In this document: in pieces, positions 11,582-25,500 of the stretch
Numbering within the stretch: position 1 is the stretch's first letter
Layout: each line of letters begins with the position of its first letter
From: Onchocerca lupi
Taxonomy: Eukaryota > Nematoda > Chromadorea > Rhabditida > Onchocercidae
Direction: 5' to 3'
DNA: 64,000 nt
Assembly: GCA_028564675.1 (NCBI GenBank)
Contig: JAOVVO010000267.1
Coordinates: 1 to 64,000, forward strand
Position numbers and translations under genes: made by a program
The notes under the pieces: model-generated
Seen by the model: the letters and a program-made list of their open reading frames with translations, nothing else
What the model was told of the DNA's origin: nothing
The model's database searches: none

Positions 11582-14500
11582 TTACTCAAGATAAATATCT
11601 TCTGTTGGATGTGCGAATGCCATGTATTCATCATATGAACGTTTGAAGGCGCGTCTAAAATTTAAATTTAAATTATTGAAAAAAAAAAGAAATCAAATGT
11701 TCATAGCATTTCAATTTCTTCTTTTTTTTTTTTTACTAAATTATCGAGGAAATGAATAAATAAATTTTTCACAAATTCCAACGAATATTGAAAGTGAATA
11801 AAATTTGAAAACTTATTTAAAAAACAATTGACTTTGGAAAAAAACTTGAAAATTTCATAAAAATTTCAGATAAACGTTTTTAGAATCTATTTGGGATTAA
11901 TAAAGATGCAAAATATCACAATGGAAAAAAGGCTGAAATCTTTTTCAACCTGACCCGGTTAGAATTCCAAAAAGACTTTTAAAATATTAAAAACAAAAAC
12001 AAAAAAAAAAAAAAAAGAAATCATGTACCCGATAGATTCAACAATTGGTTGTGTTGAAACATTAGATAAGAAAACATGACAAGCAAAACGTGGCAATAAT
12101 GGATGTTTTGTTATAAAACCAAAATACCTGAAAATCACTGTGAAATATATTTATAGAAAAGAAAACTATCGTAATAAATTGTTATTATAAGATGAAAATA
12201 TTTTAGAGAGAAAAGAAAAAGAAGTATTATCAATAATACATTTCTTGATTACCGTAAGATATTGTCTCACTTTTAAAGAGACAGTATCTTACTGTAAAAC
12301 AAATAAAATAATATAATAAAGTAAAGCATAAAATAAAATAAAGCATTAAATAAAATGAAGCGAATAAAATCTTGCAAAATATTTGTTTAAATTTGCACAA
12401 AAAAAAAGAAGAAAGATAAACCAACCTAAGTTGTTTTGGATGTGCACCACAAAATGAAATATTTTGCAAACTATAGAAGAAATCAAATGTAGGACATTGA
12501 AAAAACTGGAAAAAAAATTATAAATTACAGAAAAATAAATCAGTATTTAATTATTCATTATCTATGAATTAAAAACTGATAAACTGTCTATTTCATATAA
12601 AAAAATTCAATGTTCATTTTGAAATATTTTTTATTCTAATAACTCATTTTCAAATAAATTTAAAATACTACGTAAAATTTTAAATTTAATGAATATATTA
12701 ATTTCTAGTTTGAATAAGCTATGTAAACTTCGGCAGCTGAAGTTAATTTTGAAAATTTCATTTGTTTGTTTCAAAATGAAAAAGTCAAGATTAGAAAACA
12801 ATTGAAAAAAGCAAAATTATGGGAGAAAAGAAAAATTGAAATTAAATTATGAAATAAAAATAAAATATTGAAAAATGAAGTAATAGAATAATTCAATTTT
12901 TTTTATTTCAAAAGAATCTCATGCAAAAATTAAGGCTAATTTTCTAACTTTTCGGATTCGGATAAGTGGTAAAATAGAAAGAGTTAATAGAGTTAATTAA
13001 TAAAAAAGATAGAAAGTGCTGAAATTAGGATATGTTATAAATTGAAGAGAGTTGAGTTAAGTTATAGGGAGCTAGGATAAGTTGTAAGTTAGAGAGAGTT
13101 GATCCAGGTTAGAGAAGATTACAGTAAATTGTAAGTTGGAAAATAAAAAGTGAAATTTTTCAATACGCAACTTTTTAATTAACAATTAGTCCAGGTTAGA
13201 GGGAGCTTAAAATAAATTATGAATAGCGTAAAGAATTGCAGAAAAAAGCAAGGATTATGGCAGAAAAGAAATAAAAATATGAAATGAAACTAAAATATTA
13301 AAAAGTGAAATAATCGGATGATTTCGTTCCTTTTTTTTTACTTGAAAAAATTTCATCTAAAATTTGTTTAAATAATAGAAAGAATTGCCGAAACAAAGAA
13401 AATGCTAAAATTAAAGTAAGAAATAAAATTAAAACATTGAATTTGCAAGATAATAGATCAATTTAACGTTTTTTCCAAAGTTACAATTTACTTCAACTTC
13501 TCTAGCCTGGATTTCTCATTATAAATTTGATTAAATTAAATGATATAAGAAAATTGCGAATTTTCTCATTTATTATTATCAACAAAAAAAAAGAGAATTC
13601 ATTCATTTATTCTAATCTATCATACAAAAACAATATTTTTTGACCAACAATTTATTCTCATTATCTAATAATTATCATTTATTCATTATTAGTATTTCGA
13701 TTATCAATTACTTACATTTTTTCGCCGTTTATCGATAATGTGTATGCCACGAAATGATACTTCCATCAGTACTGTTTGAGGTACTATTATTTCTTCTTTA
13801 TTTTGATATACACTAAGTACCTAAATTTATCAAATTTTTATTTTAAATTATAAATTACATTGATTTTGCTTTCGTTAATGCCATTATCTAATGATTTCAG
13901 TTAATCACTATATTATTTTGTTTCTACAATTAATAATCTTAACAACAATAATATTATCATAATCAAAATCAATGAAATATTAACGAAGTTATTTTTAAGA
14001 AAAAAAAAAACAAAATAGAAAATGATATAATGATAAGTTAAAGTAAATTTTGATTAAATTTTCCAATGAAAAAAATGGATAGTCATCAAATTAATGAAAT
14101 TTTTTCCTGATTTAGTTAAACTTTGTCTAAAAATATTTAAACAAAGTTGAAAATTTCGCATTTTTTTTCTTTAATAAAAAAAGATGAAACAAAAAATGCA
14201 TAATTTTGCGAAAATTTAAATGTGAATTTCTCAAAATATGTGTGAATATAAGTGTTTTTCGATAAATCTAAAAATAAATTATTTGATGAAAAATGAAATA
14301 ATTTAAAATATAATAGAATACTTTGATATAAACCTTATTCATAGCTTGCACAAGAACATCGTTTCCCTTGTGATGAGCAACTTCAATCGATGCTAACATC
14401 GTCAAGTAAAATGTGTCACGTTCATCTGTCATCGTTTCTAAAATTAACGAAACATCTCTCTTATGATATTATTATGCCGAATGATTACGGTAATTCAAAT

Positions 14501-17500
14501 TTTCGTTCCACATTGATTGATACATTTGAAATCAGAAGCGGATTTATGAATAAGTTCTTAATTAAATCACTTCCAATGATTCATCATCATGGTTAACTTT
14601 ATGATTTAAGCCAATGAATCAATCCTAATTAACTTCAGGATTCATTCCAATGAATCATTTTGGTTAACGCCAGGATTCAAGCCAGTGAATCACTTTTGGT
14701 CAACTATAGAATTCAATTAAACGAATCATTCCGATTTATTTCAGGATTCAATTCAATGAATCATTTCTGATCAATTCTAGAATCCAATTCAACGAATTAT
14801 TTATGGTTAATTTCAGAATCCAATTCAACTAATCATTCTGGTAACTTCAGATTTCAATCAACATTTATGATAAATTTCAGGATTTAATTAAACGAATATT
14901 GATGGTTAATTTAAGAATTCAATTCGATGAATCACTTAGAGTTAACACTATATTTCAGGTGTTATTTCGATCACAATAAAGCATTATTAAATTTTTCAGT
15001 AAAAATATAATATAATGCTAAAAAATAGAAGCAAATATGATCAAATATGATCAATTTTTACAAACGAATATGATCAAATTACTGCAATTGCAAAAAAAGA
15101 AAATACTTTAAAACTTGTTGCATTTTTTTTATTAGTTGAACTTTTTCGCAATTTCAAAAACAAACCTTAAAGTAATTTTAATAAATAAGATAACTTACGA
15201 TTAACATTGCTTGCTAAAGCTCCCATACAAATTTCTTCAACTAAATCAATTTCACAAATATGTGCTGATGGAAATATACCATGTTGATTGGTTCGTAGAT
15301 TTATTCCTTCAAAATTTATAGCTAAACTTTTCTCTCAATTTTATTCAGTAATTCATCACCAGATATTTTATCAATTTTTCACCTGCTTAATTTTTTTAAA
15401 AAATTCAAATCAACTTAAATTTCTAAAGAATGTGGAATGATCAATTCTCTTGATGTGTATATTAAATAATTGACGAATGAATGATTTTTGTAACTTTCTA
15501 AACTAATTTTTTAATCTCGGAATTCATTTGTAAATTTTTGTCGCCATTTAACATTTAATTCCAATTATATGAAATGTAATTATTATCTGAAAAGTATTTG
15601 ATTTCGTTGTTGTCTTTCATGCACGAAAGAATTAAATTTTTCCTTCCATGAGCGAAAAAATTAAATTTCAAATTTAAAACTGTAAAAAAGTTAATTAATT
15701 ATAAAAATGAAAATATGAACCGTAACACCAATGATCTTCACATTCTCTTTCGACATGAATTGCATCACCGATTTCTAGAAGGATTTCATCGTCATGCCGT
15801 GGAACGAATGACGAATGAACACGATGTGTTGGATTGAATTGTTCCAAACCGGCACAACAACTTGATACACCTGATGAATCTTCTTGACCAAACTGTGAAA
15901 GTACTGAAAAGCAGACGAATTTCTACGTGCTCGATTCTGTAGAATAGATTTCTAAATGGTGGATTTAGTAGAATGGGTTTCTACATGATGGATTCTGTAG
16001 AATGGACTTCTATATACTGGATTCTGTGGAATAGATTTGTGCATGTTGGATTCTGTATTGTAGATAAAATCCATTTAGTTTATTTATTTTTTAAAATTTG
16101 AGTCATTTTTTCTTTTCTTTTTTTTTTTTTTTAAGTACGTTTGGAAAAATCAAGTTACCTTTTCTGGAAGAAAGTTGATTACCACCTAAACTACCATCCT
16201 CATAATAGCTATCCTCAAAAAATAATACTGAACGACCCATTACTGAATCTGTACCAAAACAAATCCTGAAATATGAAGAAATCTTTATTGAAATTTTATT
16301 TTGCAATTTAAATTTTTAAACGCTAATAAATCTGGTAATTAATTTGTTAAAAATCTAGTTGGTTAAATTTTATTAAAAAGTTATTTAAATAATTTTTAGA
16401 TGAATTATGCAAGAATGCCGCAATAGTTCTAAATTTATTTAAGGAATGAATCAAATTCCATTAAATTGTTTGGCATTAATATCAGTGAAACAAATATAAA
16501 AAATACTAAAAATAGTACTATTCTAATTATTTAAATTGAGATAAGAATTCTGGGATTTCAAAATTTGTGAAGAAAAATTAACCAACTAATTATTTAATTT
16601 TATTGCAAGAAATTTAATTATCCAAGATAAACTTTCTCTAATTCATTTATTAAGTTTAACTCTACTTCGTTTTCAGAAGTGTTATATTTCACTAAGTAAT
16701 GATACAGAAATGTTACAACATACGCATATTTACGTAATATTTACGAATCATATATTATGCATATAAACATCAGCTATAATTAGCCAAGTAACTAAACAAA
16801 ATTAATTAACTAATTTCACTCAAATATTATGATATCAAAACGTTTCGCGAAATAATAACGAAAATATTCCGATGTAAGTTTTGCATCCTTCAATTATTGT
16901 AAAATTTTTGAATTTATTCCAATTTAAAATTCAGAAATTTCCCATCGATTTTTTTTTTTTGGAATCAAAAAAAAATCTAAACAAAAGATTTCTAGGAATT
17001 GCTAAAATTTCTTTCACAGCTTTTTTATAACTAACAATCAATTAGCTAAATTTTCGTCAGTAAAATAAATTTTTCGTGAATTAGTGGGAAAGTTTTTCTG
17101 CAATATATAAACAGTAATTATCATGCATTAAATTTCCTTTAAAAAATTTTGTTTAGATGAATTTTTTTTATTGAATTATTACATTTTATTTTTGATTTTT
17201 CAAAATTTTACCCAAAAAAAATGTTTAATATGATATGTTGCAAGAAATTTTTTGAGAAAATGATAGAAAGTTTATTCAATTCTAAATTCTGCTTGATATA
17301 GTAATTTTTGTTGATCACATACTGCAAAATATCTTGTAAAATAATTTTCTTTTTTCAATGAAATGATAATTATAAAAATTGTTTATGTTTTTTTTTTTTT
17401 TTTTGAATTATAGTTTTCTTGTTGTTGGAAATTTAATTATTATCCTTATATTCATATTTGTATTTTTGTACAAGGATAGCAAATTTTAACATATAATGTG

Positions 17501-20386
17501 ATATCGTATTATCATTTATACGATAAGTTAATTATTTTAGTATAATGAATGCTTTTTTCTATATCAGTATAATTCAATATTTTGTTGCAAATTCATTTTT
17601 TAAATGAAATGATAATTACGAAAACTGCTCATTTTTTTTTAATATCTTTTTTTTCTGTTAGAAACTGAATTATTATCCTTACATTAGTAATAATGTTTTA
17701 TATGAGCATAGTTAAAAATTAATGCATAATGTGATATCTTTTTAACATTTCAGTGATATGTCATTTATTTAATTAAATTTGAACGACCTTTTTTCCTATA
17801 TTATTTCAAACTTTATATCAAAGCAATTCATTCTCATATATATATACCAATCTTATAATTTCCAACATCATTCCTAATGTGCAAAAATATTAGAATTTAA
17901 ACTAAAAAAAAAAATCACGTCGCATCCGTATATTTTGTTTTTTTCAAATCAAACATTTTGTTGAAATGACGTAGTATCCGTACACTCAATCATTCAATAT
18001 TTAACTCATATAATATCATTGAACACTTATATAATCAATTTTTTTGAATCCAATATTCAAATATTATTGAATACCCTTATACTTAATTTTCTTAAGTCCA
18101 ATATTTAAGTATTATTGAACAGTCTTATTAATAAAAAGTCAAAAAATAAGCATCTTGTTATGCTTGTTAATATCTATTTTCAATAAACTTTAATGAAACA
18201 TCAAAAATTGCATATAAATGCGTTTTTTTTTTTTTTGAAATTTTGCAATATCTATAATCTTTGATCTTTTTAAATAATCAATCAAATACCTATGATCTCC
18301 TTTAACAACAGGTTGAACAGAATGAGAAACGATTGTTGGTGAGAATAAGTTCGCTGACATCGGTGATGTTGTTGGATGAAAATATCCAACTAATGAAGTA
18401 GTAGGAGCAGTTGTAGCAATGCTAGTATTGATAGTAGTAGTAGTAGTAGTAACACGTGCTGATAATGAATTAATTGGTAATGATGGTAAACGACGATGAA
18501 CTGATACGGTTGACGATGGGGGATGAGTATGAAATTCACCAGGTAAAACTGAAATTTTTTACTTTAAATTTTGATAATTAAAAAAAGAAAAGTTTTAATG
18601 AATTTTGAATATTTTCCCGAAAAGAAATTATTTTTTTATATGCCAAAGTATCATTTATATCAAGATTTAATATAATTTAGTAAAGAAAAAAAAAGAGACC
18701 GAAATTTAAGGATATTTTTCTCAAAGGAAAAAAATTTTATCATTCTTTTGGGAGTATAATTTTTTCGATGACTACCAATCGCTTTTAATCCAATATTTTT
18801 CAATTTATCCAATAGAACTTTGAACTAAAATTTCTTATCACTAGCATGAGATAAGAAGCAAATAATTTATTAAACTACTATTGATTGTATTGTGATAAGT
18901 TTTAATTAGACTATAAAAAAAATATTAAGTAATTTAAGGAAGAAAAAAAATTTGGCAATTCAATACTTGAATGATTTTAAGTAAATTTGGTTCTTATTTC
19001 GATTAAAATTGAAATTTGCATTTTTTTTTCGTTAAAGTTTTGCATGTACCAAACATAGATGAATGAATAGTAAGCATGCGATATTTTAATAATTGAACTA
19101 TTACTATAGCAGTCGATCCAAGATGATATTATCTTATGAATCTATATTTTGAGATCAATTTATAATAATTTGAATGATAATTTAAATGAATTCAAATTTC
19201 AATTTTATTTTCGTGTTTTTATCAATTCTTACGAAGGAAAAAGATGAAAAATTTCTTTTCAATATACTAGTCAAAAAAAAAAATTTTATTGAAACAAAAT
19301 AATTAAACTAATAGCAAAATATATTTCTACAATGGTACGGCATTATAAGTAGAAATTTCTAAATTTTAATCAATTTTAAATGAATAAAATACATTACATA
19401 CATGCACAGACACATAAACAGAAAATAATAAATTATTTAGATGGCAACTTATCCATGAGAATAAATTTGATTAGTTTGCTTCCAAATAAAGCATAAAACA
19501 AAACGCTTATCTTTCATCAGTTATTCAAGGAAAGATATTTCAGAAAATATCAAATTACTGTTGCTAAATATGATTAAGAAAAGAAAGAAAAAAAAACCAT
19601 ATAAAAAATAGGAATACATGATATTTTAAAACAGAAATCTTAATGATATGTGAAAAAAACAGAAAAAAATCAAATCATAAAAAATAATTTGCACATAATT
19701 TTTCTTTGATCAAAAAATTTAATTAAACTTTACTTTCATGGACAATTTCAAAATTTTGGATTTTAATTTTTTTTTTTTTTTAATTTTGCATGAATCCTTG
19801 TTGACTTTCAATTCAGATGATATTTCAGATGATTCAATTTAGATGATTTTTTTTTTTTTCGAGCAAAATGAATAATAAAAGTGCAAAAGAGAAAGTTGAT
19901 AGCCAGGAACTGATGGAATACATTCTGTTGACAAAAATATGACAAAGATGATAATGGATGAGGTTGATGATGATGATAAAGATAGCAGTGGTAATTATGA
20001 CAATTATAATAGTGATAATAACGATGTTGTTGAGGATGATGATGATGATGACAATAAAAATAGATCATGTTGCCAATACTGGTAAAGGGTGATAATGATA
20101 ATGATGGTGATGATGATGATGATGATCATAATTGATAATGGTAACGGATAACGTTGATTATGGTGATAAAGATAAAGATGATGGTGATGATCGTAGATAA
20201 TGTTGATAATAATAAAGGTAGCGATAACGATTATGACGGTGATAATGGTGGTAATAACAATGTTGATGAAAGTCATGATGATGAAAATAATAACAGATAA
20301 TGCTGGTATGCTGATAAAGATGGCGATAATGATGATAAGGGTAATAATGATGTTGATGATGATGACGATAATAGTAATAATGATGC

Positions 20387-20438
<52 letters not shown>

Positions 20439-22501
20439 AAAGATAAAAATAATAGCGATGATGATGGAAGTAATTGAAGATGATGATGGTGATAATAATG
20501 ATGGTAATATTGACAAAATATTGGATAGCATTAGTGAAGAAAACTTCGTTTGTCATTGTAGTTGATGATACTCGTTGGGATTACATTCCGAGAAGATAGA
20601 AAATCCATGAAGTTGCATTATAAAGCATAGTTCGATTGAAATTTAAAAAAAAAAAGAAGAAAAAGGAGGGAAGGCATAGCATTTGAATAAATGAAATTTG
20701 ACAAGAAAAAAAATTCGAGAACGAGACGAAAGAAGAATGATGCGACATTATTTGGAAGATCGGTAAATCAATAAATGTGAGCCATATATATGTATATACT
20801 TGGCCTTTTTCTAAAACTATTTAGGATCGATTGCCTAGGCCAACATACATTTCTCATTCTAAGCATTCCTCAAAATGTGGAAAACGAGAAAAAAAAAATC
20901 GTATAAAATTGTTCCTTCAATTTCTTTTCTTCTTTCTTTTTTTCTTTTCTTTCCCTCTCTCTCTATCTCTCAAATGCGTTACTACTATAGTGATTTTTAA
21001 TTTTTGATCTAAAAATCGAACTTATTAATTGTTTTGAGAAATCATTTCAGCTGAATCTGAAACAAAATTTAATTATTAATTGATTAATTGATGATAACAT
21101 CAAAAAATTAATTGATGATAACACTTAATGAAATTAAATGATTCGTTGAAAAAAATTAAATAAAAATTTAAGTAATTTGCAGAAAAAAAATTAACAAAGT
21201 ATTGATTAAAAGTTGTAATTATTCCATCGATAGTGATAATTAAAATTAATGTAATCTTATCTATCATTATGGGATATTTTATTAGGATTCGCGAATTTTA
21301 AAATTTAAGTATGTTACAAACACTTGTTTCGTTGTCATTTCGTATATCTCATGATATTGATAAATTATTCCATCGAGATTTGCCATGAATAATAAACAAT
21401 AAAGCATCGATGCAACAATTACTGAGATAAAAGATAGTGGTAGGATTATTTTGGTTTTACCAAATCCAGGAAATTTTGGGTAAACATTTATGATATATGA
21501 AATAACAACAACTAACGGAAAAATTACAAAAAAATAGTAATACTAAGGCTAAGTATTTTGAAAATAGAATTCAAAATAAAAAAAAATTTTAAAAAGACAA
21601 AAAAGAATTCACGAAAAATGTCGTTCCTAAGCTAAGCAAGAATATAACATATTGATTCTGAAATTGGGCAAAGATCGAAATAATTAAATTACACAATTCA
21701 TAGTGCAAAAAGTTTTTTTTGGCGATTTTAATGACAAAAAAGAAAAAAAGCCAAAAAATTAGAAGTAAAGAATAAAATGAAAAATTTCAAAAGTTTCATC
21801 AAATAATTGTTTAAATAAGACTAAATTAACTTAGAAATAACCAGAATGCTTAATCATACATAAAAAAACAACTGATAATAATTCACATCCAGAATTATCT
21901 TCGGTCAAAGTGACGAAATTGGAAAATTTTTTGGTTTCTAATTTCTCAAAAACGATAATCACTAAAATGATCAATTCAGTCATTATTACATTGATTTTTA
22001 TAACAATACCGATCAAGTATTAAATGAATAAATTAGTAAGTCTTAAATATTAATCAAAAAAATGCCGAAAAAAATTAAGAGGAGTGAAATGGATGTTCGA
22101 ATAATAATTTACCTGGCGTAATTAATTACCTGACGTAATAAATCTTACAGGCTTTCCAGAGATAGAGAAAAGCCTTATGTGTCAGTGTGGCCAAATAGTT
22201 TTGAATATTTTAGGGGATTATATCTTTGAAATCTCGAAGGGTCTTTTTCATAAAATTAAATTAACATGATTTATATTGAATTTAATTTATACCAACTATT
22301 TCGATTTCATTCCTGTAATTTGATGTTTTTCATTTGATGAATAATTAGTAAAATCTAATTTATCAAAAATTCCCTGTCATCCTTTTTCTGGATCATTTTT
22401 TTTTTTCTAAATTAGAAGAATGAAAACATTAATTCAAATCAACACTGATAAATAAATATACCATTAATGAATGGTGGTTGTGATAAGTGTTGATCGTCCA
22501 T
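11582..22501 (-). CDS. jip-1: JNK-interacting protein 1 (MAPK8IP1) orthologue
   Basis: Ten coding exons: 22501-22462, 18548-18290, 16265-16159, 15903-15721, 15306-15199, 14437-14334, 13820-13716, 12505-12426, 12127-12029, 11654-11582. All phases agree, giving 385 residues. After a Ser/Thr/Pro-rich start comes an SH3 domain (about 161-217: SSFVPRHDDEILLEIGDAI, INLRTNQHGIFPSA) and a PTB domain (about 236-371: NISFCGAHPKQLRYFGFITK, RFACHVF). The C-terminus, PTEDIYLE, is identical to that of vertebrate JIP1 and is the kinesin-light-chain-binding tail. JIP1 scaffolds the JNK cascade and couples cargo to kinesin-1 in axons. No classical JNK-binding core is in this model. The first exon is preceded by TTTTAG, so ATG 22501 may follow a trans-splice; the open frame runs on upstream of it to the acceptor at 22538, so a further 5' exon is possible. 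Confidence 0.92.
12249..12297. repeat. Imperfect hairpin in a jip-1 intron
   Basis: Left arm 12249-12268 (TTACCGTAAGATATTGTCTC) and right arm 12278-12297 (GAGACAGTATCTTACTGTAA) pair over 20 positions with two mismatches around a 9-base loop. It lies between the PTB exons at 12029-12127 and 12426-12505. It may be a palindromic relic of a small DNA element, or a structured intronic element. Confidence 0.8.
14575..14955. repeat. Minisatellite of about 36 bp, some ten degenerate units
   Basis: Units resemble GAATCATTTTGGTTAACTTC followed by AGGATTCAATTCAAT. The GGTTAAC-like anchor recurs near 14591, 14626, 14661, 14698, 14733, 14768, 14805, 14839, 14869, 14903 and 14940, mostly 34-37 bp apart. 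It lies in the jip-1 intron between the exons at 14334-14437 and 15199-15306. Confidence 0.85.
15933..16066. repeat. 29-bp tandem repeat, five units
   Basis: Units start GATTCTGTAGAAT at 15933, 15962, 15991, 16020 and 16049, exactly 29 bp apart, with a few substitutions per unit. The array fills most of the short jip-1 intron between exons 15721-15903 and 16159-16265. It is unrelated in sequence to the array at 14575-14955. Confidence 0.9.
17340..17750. repeat. Degenerate duplication of about 170 bp in a jip-1 intron
   Basis: Blocks around 17355-17500 and 17600-17740 share ATGAAATGATAATTA, a T-rich run, AATTATTATCCTTA and CATAATGTGATATC in the same order, about 245 bp apart. A separate weaker pattern follows at 17985-18130, where CCAATATT and TATTATTGAA recur about every 48 bp. 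Confidence 0.65.
18549..22461. other. First large intron of jip-1
   Basis: About 3.9 kb between the exon ending at 18548 and the exon beginning at 22462. It contains the GAT/GCT microsatellite at 19947-20510 and poly-A/T runs. No additional exon is supported. A GC-raised patch with CCTAGGCC lies near 20830. Confidence 0.6.
19947..20510. repeat. Long GAT-type microsatellite with a pure (GCT)8(GAT)10 core
   Basis: More than 500 bp of interrupted GAT/GGT/AAT triplets run through this stretch, with (GCT)8 at 20385-20408 directly followed by (GAT)10 at 20409-20438. Long open frames on both strands here (poly-His, poly-Ser/Ile, poly-Met) are artefacts of the repeat. The array sits in an intron of jip-1. 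Confidence 0.93.
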
Positions 22502-22538
22502 TTCACCTGTGTCCAAGGTTAATTTTGTTAATTCGCCT

Positions 22539-25500
22539 CTAAAATAAAAATTAAATTGACAAAATATTTTGAATTTTCAGCCTAAAGTTTTATTTTGAAA
22601 TGTCTGAATTATTCTAAAAGAACTATGTTAGTTATTTTTAAACCGAAAATTTGTCATAAAATTAAATTAACATGATAAATATTGAATTTGAAACAATATC
22701 ATCTGACTAAATTGGTAATTACCATCTAATACAATTAATAAAGAAATAATAATCTCGAAATGACGAAAAATTTTGAAAATTTCCGAAAAAGGTGAATTCT
22801 TTTTGATGCGAAAAAAAAGGTTGAGTTTTTGAAAAAATTAATTGATTAATTTTTATAAATAAATCTGTCATTTAAACCAGGCAAAGTTTAATTTTTAAAT
22901 TTAATTTCCTTCTTTTTCTGATTTTTGGACGTTAATATTATTAAAATGATAACACTTCGACATAAAAACTAATGTAAACAAAATGTTTGAGTTACTAAAT
23001 AATTCTATTACAGCATATTAATAACTTATCATTAATGCTATCAATATGAATTGTATTGAAACTTTTGTTGTTTTATGCGAATAAAAGTTTTATAACTATA
23101 AGAATGAGAGAGAATTTAATTTGTTATTTTGCTTAATTTAACGATAAGTTTTAATCGCAAACTGAATCGATTTTAAAAAGCATTCTTTTTTACATTTTTT
23201 AATTACTTAAAAAAATTTCTTATCACCTTCTTACCATTTTACCATTTTAGTTTATTTTAGCAAAAAAAGGCGGTGAATTTAAATACAAATTTTCGACAAA
23301 TAAAAATGAACCCTAATTCTTTATTCAGTGCATAATTAAGTTATATTTGGAGAATTCACTCGAAAATTTTGTTGCCAAATGTTGGAAATTTCAATTCGAT
23401 AAATTTTTGCCGATGATTTTAAGAATAAAGCGAAAAAAAAAGGGATATATTGATCAAAGATTAAAAAAAATGCTAACATTAATTTCGATGATCAAAACAG
23501 GAAATTTTTAACGATTTTTCGTCGGCGATTTTAAAAAGTTAAACAAAAAAAAGAAAGTAGTAGATCGAAAACCAAAAAATTTCTAAATTAATTTAAGTAT
23601 TTAAAATTCAAATATCATGAAAAATTTTCGGAACGCTATTTGAATGTTTTCTTTTTTTATCGTTTAAATGACAAATAAGCATAAATTTAGCGATCAATCA
23701 TTTATCTTGGTGGCAATAAATGAAATAAAAAGTATCGCTGATAAAAAATATTGGAAAAGAATGAAGTAAATTTTAATTACTGACAATTTGTTTACAAATT
23801 AAAATTTTGCTTGGAACTTAGAAAAATTTCGAGAAAAAATAAGTTGCTGAATTTAATCGAAATATTTACTCAATAAATCGAAATGCTGAAAAAGTTACCA
23901 GCTGCTAATGAAACTACTTGGTAAAATTAATTTTCTAAACATTTGGCCTGTTGCTGTTGACAATTTTCTTTTTAATTAGAAATCTTTACAGCTCTTAGAT
24001 TATCAATTATTAAAAGATTGAAGATCGAAAAAATGTTTCTCTTTTTTCAATAAAACCAATTTAAAACAAAATTTTAAAAAAATCAAATAGACATTGAATT
24101 GCGAATTTAGGTGAGTTCTTCGAAATTTATCAGAATTCTTCAAAATTATGTTCTGACTAAATGGAAAATATTAATTCTCTTATCATTTTTCTCGCTTCAC
24201 TTTTAGTTAATTTGCTTTCATAATTATTTGCGAAAGGCATAATAAAAGAAAATAGAAAATGGAATATTTTGAATCAAATTACGAAAACTAAAAAGTACTC
24301 ATTCAAGTTTCAAAGGTAAAATAGGTTAAATGCTATAGGATGAGAAAATTTTCATTAAAATTAAACAATTAATGAATAAAAATTTTAATGCATCAAATGA
24401 CATGTTTGAAAAGTTTATAATTTGTTATTTATTTTTATTTATTTTAAAAGTATTTAAAGAATTAAAGTTGTTTATTTTAAAAATATTTAAAGAATCAAAA
24501 AAGAAATGAACCAAAAAAAATTTTTTTTTTGAAAAAATCAAATTTAATAGTAGCAAATGGAAGAATTTGAAAAGGAAAAGAGATCAGAAAATGAAGAATA
24601 GGGAAAAGAAGGAATTACCAATTTAATTCCAATTTAAAAAATGGATTGAAATATGAATAAAACGAAAAACACAAATAATAGAACAGAATAATTATATAAA
24701 CATATATATAAATATTTTTATTCATAACTTAAAAATGGAAAAAACAGGAAAGTGAGAGAGAAAGGAAGAAGGAAAAAAATGGAAATACTAAAAAATAAAG
24801 AAATAAAAATATAGATATTTCGACTAAAAAGTCGGATATGTTTAAAACGTTAAGATAAAATTGTTGTTCTAATTAAGTTGGTTTTTTATTTATTTACTTA
24901 AAATGAGGCAACAATAATTTCAAATTAATTTTTAAAAGTCCTATTTTACTTTCCACTTTTCCAGAAAAAAGAAAAAACGCATATTTCTTAGTGACAAATT
25001 ACAGTATAAATAGTGTACAGTAATACTCTGTCACCCAAGTACTACTGTAAACACCACTGTATTTCTTCTATCAAAAAAAAAAAAAAAAAAAAATGGATTA
25101 GCTTCCCATCTTTACACTTTTTTCTCATCAATATTCTTAGGTTTAATTTAATTTTTTTCAACAAATCATAATTTCTTATTCTATAGCAAAACTAATTTTA
25201 TCATTTGGTTTCTTTTGCTATCCTTATCATTGATTAAACATTCATTAACGGAATTAAATAATATATTTAATTATTTCTTTAAGTTAAATGATGAGCGATT
25301 ATTTTTCACTATATCTTTTTGATATATCGATTATTATGATTGAGTTTTTAAATTAACAGGTTAATCTCAATTTTTAAAATAATAATAATTCATTAAAAAC
25401 TATTTTTTGTATTCTACTACTGTAGTATCAATTAGATTCGTTCCTCTTAATTTTAACAAAGAAAATTTCATTAATCGATTAATCGAATGATTTACCTCAA

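Noticed and set aside
19808..20565. Long open frames on both strands (poly-His, poly-Ser/Ile, poly-Met)
   Set aside because: They are translations of the GAT/GCT microsatellite and lack splice sites or protein-like composition.
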